Below, piece by piece: positions 7,329 through 9,676 of a stretch of 9,676 bases of DNA. Every line of letters starts with the position of its first letter. Position 1 is the stretch's first letter. Origin of the DNA: Deltaproteobacteria bacterium (lineage in GTDB: Bacteria; Desulfobacterota; Dissulfuribacteria; Dissulfuribacterales; UBA3076); contig WTCF01000005.1 in the NCBI GenBank assembly GCA_013138705.1, positions 1-9,676 of the forward strand. The letters run 5' to 3'. The position numbers and the translations under genes are program-made. The notes under the pieces were generated by a model. It saw nothing but the letters and a program-made list of their open reading frames with translations. It searched no databases and was not told the DNA's origin.

Positions 7329-7356
7329 TATAATCATCCTCTTCCTTTGTTGTCAA
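7328..7356 (-). promoter_or_regulatory. Sigma-70-type promoter of the toxin-antitoxin operon
   Basis: On the minus strand a perfect -35 box TTGACA (7356-7351) is followed by a 17-base spacer and the -10 box TTATAT (7333-7328). Transcription would start near 7321, giving a leader of about 27 bases before the antitoxin ATG at 7294. Confidence 0.7.
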
Positions 7357-7612
7357 TTAGAATCCATATAAGCCTTCTCAAATCGTTCCCCTGATGTTTT
7401 CTCCATTCCCGTCTGCCTTGCAAGCTTGGCGAGCGGGCAGGCAGGAAAGCCGGGGTCACATCTTCAGTATCCTGCCATGACCGGTCTATATGGCCCACAA
7501 AAACCGAATGGTCCGTGTACGGATATGGTCCGGCACGACTCTGGTAAGTGGAACAAAAAGGTTCAGAACACCGTCAATTAAATTATCAAACTAACTCCGT
7601 CCCCTAAATCCT
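7357..7612. other. Intergenic segment between the vapBC promoter and the gap-tail copy
   Basis: No credible gene is present; all frames are broken or without coding character. It contains two overlapping perfect 8-bp palindromes, CTTGCAAG and CAAGCTTG, at 7418-7429, and a stretch near 7480-7535 with three loosely similar units ending in ATATGGCC, AATGGTCC and ATATGGTCC. It ends with the right copy of the 15-bp repeat. An in-frame TAA at 7592-7594 closes the frame that leads into the gap-tail copy. Confidence 0.5.
7598..7612. repeat. 15-bp direct repeat, right copy
   Basis: CGTCCCCTAAATCCT, 14 of 15 identical to 6614-6628. Its last base directly abuts the first base of the duplicated gap tail (7613), so it marks the junction exactly. 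Together with the left copy it defines a 984-bp unit containing vapBC. Confidence 0.6.
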
Positions 7613-8104
7613 ACAGGGGCGGCAAATACCCTCGCACTTGTGATACCGGAGATGAAACAGATCGGGTTTATTGCTCAATCCGTAAGGATTCCAACTACAA
7701 CAGGGGCATTGATTATTCTGGTGGTGAACCTGCAGGAAGAACCATCCGGCGAATCAATCAGGAAGGAATTAATAAACACAATTTACAGGGACGCCGCAGC
7801 TCGTGATTCCCGTGGATATCTTCATTATACTAAAGAACAAAATGTCTCCTGTGACATTATCGGACTTCCAAAAGCCGGGGCTATTATTGAGGCCAATGAA
7901 ACCCATACCCGCACAGCAGAAGTAAGCATAGATCTACAAAAGGTAAGTCAAGTCGCGGGACAAGAGACTCTACAGAAAATCGGGCAGGACATGTTGAAAA
8001 TAGCAATCACCCAGGCGGTTATCTACGGATGGTATGACAATGAACTGGGGAGCTATGTGAATATGCTTGGAGATCGCACTGTGTCAGTGGCAGAGGTTAT
8101 GTAG
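7613..8104 (+). pseudogene. Truncated duplicate of the 3' end of the GAPDH gene
   Basis: This fragment encodes the last 163 residues of GAPDH, from the Thr-Gly-Ala-Ala of the phosphate-binding loop to the end, including VRIPTTTG and GWYDNELGSYVNM. It lacks the Rossmann NAD-binding half and the catalytic Cys and His, so it cannot be a dehydrogenase. The first start-like codon is a GTG at 7640 with no Shine-Dalgarno, and an in-frame TAA lies at 7592. It is colinear with 6002-6493. Of 30 base differences, 21 are silent and 9 change an amino acid (including Ser to Ala, Asp to Ala, Glu to Lys, Gly to Cys, Cys to Ser, Asn to Ile and Pro to Ala). There is no frameshift or internal stop. That silent bias implies divergence while both sequences were in working genes and truncation afterwards. 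Production of a protein from it is doubtful. Confidence 0.85.
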
Positions 8105-8142
8105 CATACGTCTGGAGAGGCGTGAAGAATTACAAAATCTTT

Positions 8143-9045
8143 TCAAGAAGAGTTTTCCGACAGCAGAAAACTCCGAAAGGCATGAGCAAGAGGTGAAAGA
8201 ACCCGCTGATTATGCCATATCAGATAGAACTGCCGACTAAGTTGAACTCCTTCCAGCACAGGAGCATGTAACAAGCCGTGCTCCAGATCGTCCGTCACGG
8301 CACGCCGGGAAATAATGGAGCACCCAAGCCCTGCCCTCACCGCCTGGCGGATTGCTTCAGTACTCCCCATCTCTGCCACAATTTGAAGGTCGCTGAGCTG
8401 AAAATTCCCTGAAGCCTGCAGGGCACGCTCCGTGGCCAAACGTGTGCCCGACCCTTTCTCTCTCAAAACAAATGGCTCGGACGCAAGATCATCTATAGAC
8501 ACCTGCCTAAAATCAGCAAGGCGGTGACCCGGTGGTACGATCAGGACCATGTCATCGTGAAAGCAGGGTTCAAAGCTAAGGCCTTTTTTCTGGACAACAG
8601 CCCCTACCATTCCGAGTTCCAGTTCACCATTGGCAACAGCAGCAACGATTGCGGCCGTATCCGATATACGCAATATCACCTTGATATTGGGGCGCTCAGC
8701 CTTGAATCTACCAATCACACCCGGAAGAATATACTGCCCCGGGATATTGCTGCCTCCAAGGTCCAGGCTGCCTTTTTCCTGCCCTAAAAACATGACAATT
8801 TCCCGTTCAGCCTGGAGATTAAGTCTTAATATCTGACGCGCAAAAGGATAAAGAACTTCGCCGGCCTTGGTTGGCGTTATATCTTTCCCGCTTCGATCGA
8901 ACAATCGAACGCCCAAAGTCTCTTCCAGGACCCGAATGTGACCGCTTACTGTCGGCTGGGTGAGGTGCACCTCATGGGCTGCCAGGCTGAAGCTGCGATT
9001 TTCCCACACAGCCAAAAAAACCTGGAGCTGACGTATTTCTATCAT
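8143..9045 (-). CDS. LysR-family transcriptional regulator
   Basis: A 300-residue LysR-type regulator of normal length. The N-terminal winged helix-turn-helix covers about residues 3-62 (IRQLQVFLAVWENRSFSLAA, then LTQPTVSGHIRVLEETLGVRLFDRS). The ligand-binding domain follows from about residue 90 (GSLDLGGSNIPGQYILPGVI, later GELELGMVGA and REKGSGTRLA). The SNIPGQYILP and LTQPTVSGHI wording resembles the LysR subgroup seen in selenium-using and sulfate-reducing anaerobes, but that is recalled and not verified. The ATG at 9045 is chosen because GGAAGGA lies five bases upstream (9057-9051) and the HTH begins at once; a longer frame to 9123 would add 26 residues lying wholly within the aldolase gene. 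The start overlaps the aldolase stop as ATGA, so the two genes form an operon. LysR proteins usually autoregulate and control neighbouring genes; the effector is unknown. It converges on the gap-tail copy across 38 bp. Confidence 0.92.
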   Translation of the reverse strand: MIEIRQLQVFLAVWENRSFSLAAHEVHLTQPTVSGHIRVLEETLGVRLFDRSGKDITPTKAGEVLYPFARQILRLNLQAEREIVMFLGQEKGSLDLGGSNIPGQYILPGVIGRFKAERPNIKVILRISDTAAIVAAVANGELELGMVGAVVQKKGLSFEPCFHDDMVLIVPPGHRLADFRQVSIDDLASEPFVLREKGSGTRLATERALQASGNFQLSDLQIVAEMGSTEAIRQAVRAGLGCSIISRRAVTDDLEHGLLHAPVLEGVQLSRQFYLIWHNQRVLSPLAHAFRSFLLSENSS

Positions 9046-9653
9046 ACTTTTCCTTCCGGCAAGGGCATGGGTTCTCCCAGCATCTTTGCCAATGCTGTTA
9101 TGCGGGAAGTGTGCTCCAGGCATTCCATGAGCTCAAAGGCCTTCCAAAGACTCGGCCCCCTGGTGACAGCCCCATGATGGGCAAGAATCTGGGCAGGTCC
9201 TTTATGTAATGCATCCACAACCGCACGGGCCAAAGCCTCGGTGCCGGGCATTTCAAAAGGCACTATGGTCACCTCTCCCAGAAACATCTTGCCCTCAATC
9301 AACAAATGAGGCGACAGTTGATTTCCTGACAGGCTGAGCGCCAAAGTCCAGGGAGGATGGGTGTGCACTACTGCCGTGGCCCCCGGGTCCTGCCGGTAGA
9401 TTGCCATGTGCATGACCAGCTCTGAAGAGGGACGACCCAGCCCCTTAAGGACATGCCCTTCAGAGTCCACCACAACCAGGTCCGCCTCATTCAAAAAGCC
9501 CTTGTGCACCCCGCTGGGAGTTATAAGGATGTCCCCTCCGGAAAGTCGGACGCTTACATTTCCATCTGCAGCGGCAATCAAGCCCTTATTATATAATTGC
9601 CTGCATACCTTTATCATCTCAGGCCGCAGATCACTATCTTCCTGTATTGTCAA
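9042..9653 (-). CDS. Class II aldolase/adducin family protein (FucA-like)
   Basis: A 203-residue zinc-dependent class II aldolase-type enzyme, about the length of L-fuculose-1-phosphate aldolase (215). The family pattern is complete: AAADGNVSVRL (about 27-37) and ITPSG (44-48) for the phosphate/substrate pocket, the acid Glu78 in RPSSELVMHMAIYR, zinc ligands His97 and His99 in VHTHPP, and the third in LAHHGAV (159-160). Relatives cleave fuculose- or ribulose-phosphates, dehydrate methylthioribulose-1-phosphate, or decarboxylate similar sugars acids; the substrate cannot be chosen from sequence. The start is TTG at 9653: an in-frame TAG directly precedes it (9656-9654), AGGAG lies eight bases upstream (9666-9662), and the next in-frame Met is residue 13. 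The LysR gene follows with a four-base overlap. The promoter lies beyond the right edge or in the last few bases. Confidence 0.9.
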   Translation of the reverse strand: MTIQEDSDLRPEMIKVCRQLYNKGLIAAADGNVSVRLSGGDILITPSGVHKGFLNEADLVVVDSEGHVLKGLGRPSSELVMHMAIYRQDPGATAVVHTHPPWTLALSLSGNQLSPHLLIEGKMFLGEVTIVPFEMPGTEALARAVVDALHKGPAQILAHHGAVTRGPSLWKAFELMECLEHTSRITALAKMLGEPMPLPEGKV

Positions 9654-9661
9654 CTACTGAA

Positions 9662-9666
9662 CTCCT
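9662..9666 (-). promoter_or_regulatory. Shine-Dalgarno supporting the TTG start of the aldolase
   Basis: On the minus strand this reads AGGAG, eight bases before TTG 9653. With the in-frame TAG at 9656-9654, it leaves TTG as the only sensible start near the family's usual N-terminus. Confidence 0.7.
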
Positions 9667-9676
9667 GCTTTATGGT

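Noticed and set aside
7357..7612. CRISPR-like or ncRNA array from the loosely similar ATATGGCC/AATGGTCC units
   Set aside because: The three units are short, imperfect and unevenly spaced, with no spacer structure or stable fold seen by eye.
7640..8104. The gap-tail fragment as a functional 154-residue protein
   Set aside because: It has only an unsupported GTG start, an in-frame stop upstream, and lacks the cofactor domain and catalytic Cys and His.
8151..8172. Inverted repeat AGTTTTC/GAAAACT as a terminator between the LysR gene and the gap tail
   Set aside because: It lies inside the LysR coding end, has an AT-rich stem and an eight-base loop, and no T-run follows on either strand.
8143..9123. 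Longer LysR start at 9123
   Set aside because: It would add 26 residues overlapping the aldolase gene with no family match; ATG 9045 has a good Shine-Dalgarno and fits the family N-terminus.

Overview
The window looks like chromosomal DNA of an anaerobic bacterium, most likely of the Desulfobacterota (deltaproteobacteria) or a relative. This rests on gene content and style (a PPDK-like protein joined to an atypical GAPDH, a stand-alone biotinyl-domain protein, a LysR regulator resembling those of sulfate reducers) and not on any phylogenetic marker. No rRNA, tRNA or CRISPR array was seen.

Layout. (1) 1-635, plus strand: 3' part of an LD-carboxypeptidase (peptidase family S66) gene, overlapping tail to tail with a small minus-strand gene (623-877) for an 84-residue biotin/lipoyl-attachment protein. 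(2) 878-1047: AT-rich divergent intergenic region. (3) 1048-6493, plus strand: a two-gene unit. A 1390-residue protein has about 890 N-terminal residues of unrecognised sequence, then the ATP-grasp and phosphohistidine domains of pyruvate phosphate dikinase, but no PEP/pyruvate barrel. One base after its stop comes a long (423-residue) glyceraldehyde-3-phosphate dehydrogenase. (4) 6494-7612: an inserted-looking segment with a minus-strand vapBC-type toxin-antitoxin operon, its promoter and a clear palindromic operator, bracketed by two near-identical 15-bp direct repeats. (5) 7613-8104: a second copy of the last 163 codons of the GAPDH gene plus its stop codon, about 94% identical and colinear, with no proper start. 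(6) 8143-9653, minus strand: a class II aldolase gene and a LysR regulator gene overlapping as ATGA.

How the genes fit together. The dikinase-like protein and GAPDH are probably co-transcribed and translationally coupled, pointing to a role at the PEP/triose-phosphate level of central metabolism, though the phosphate acceptor of the first protein cannot be read from sequence. The toxin-antitoxin operon sits between a complete gap gene and a duplicated gap 3' end, an arrangement expected when a short mobile or recombined segment enters the end of a gene and leaves a duplicated tail. The silent-biased differences between the two gap tails suggest they diverged in functional genes before being brought together. 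The aldolase-LysR pair is a separate unit that continues to the right edge of the window.

The most unusual items are the barrel-less, N-terminally extended dikinase coupled to GAPDH, and the vapBC cassette bracketed by short repeats and by the 492-bp gap-tail duplication.
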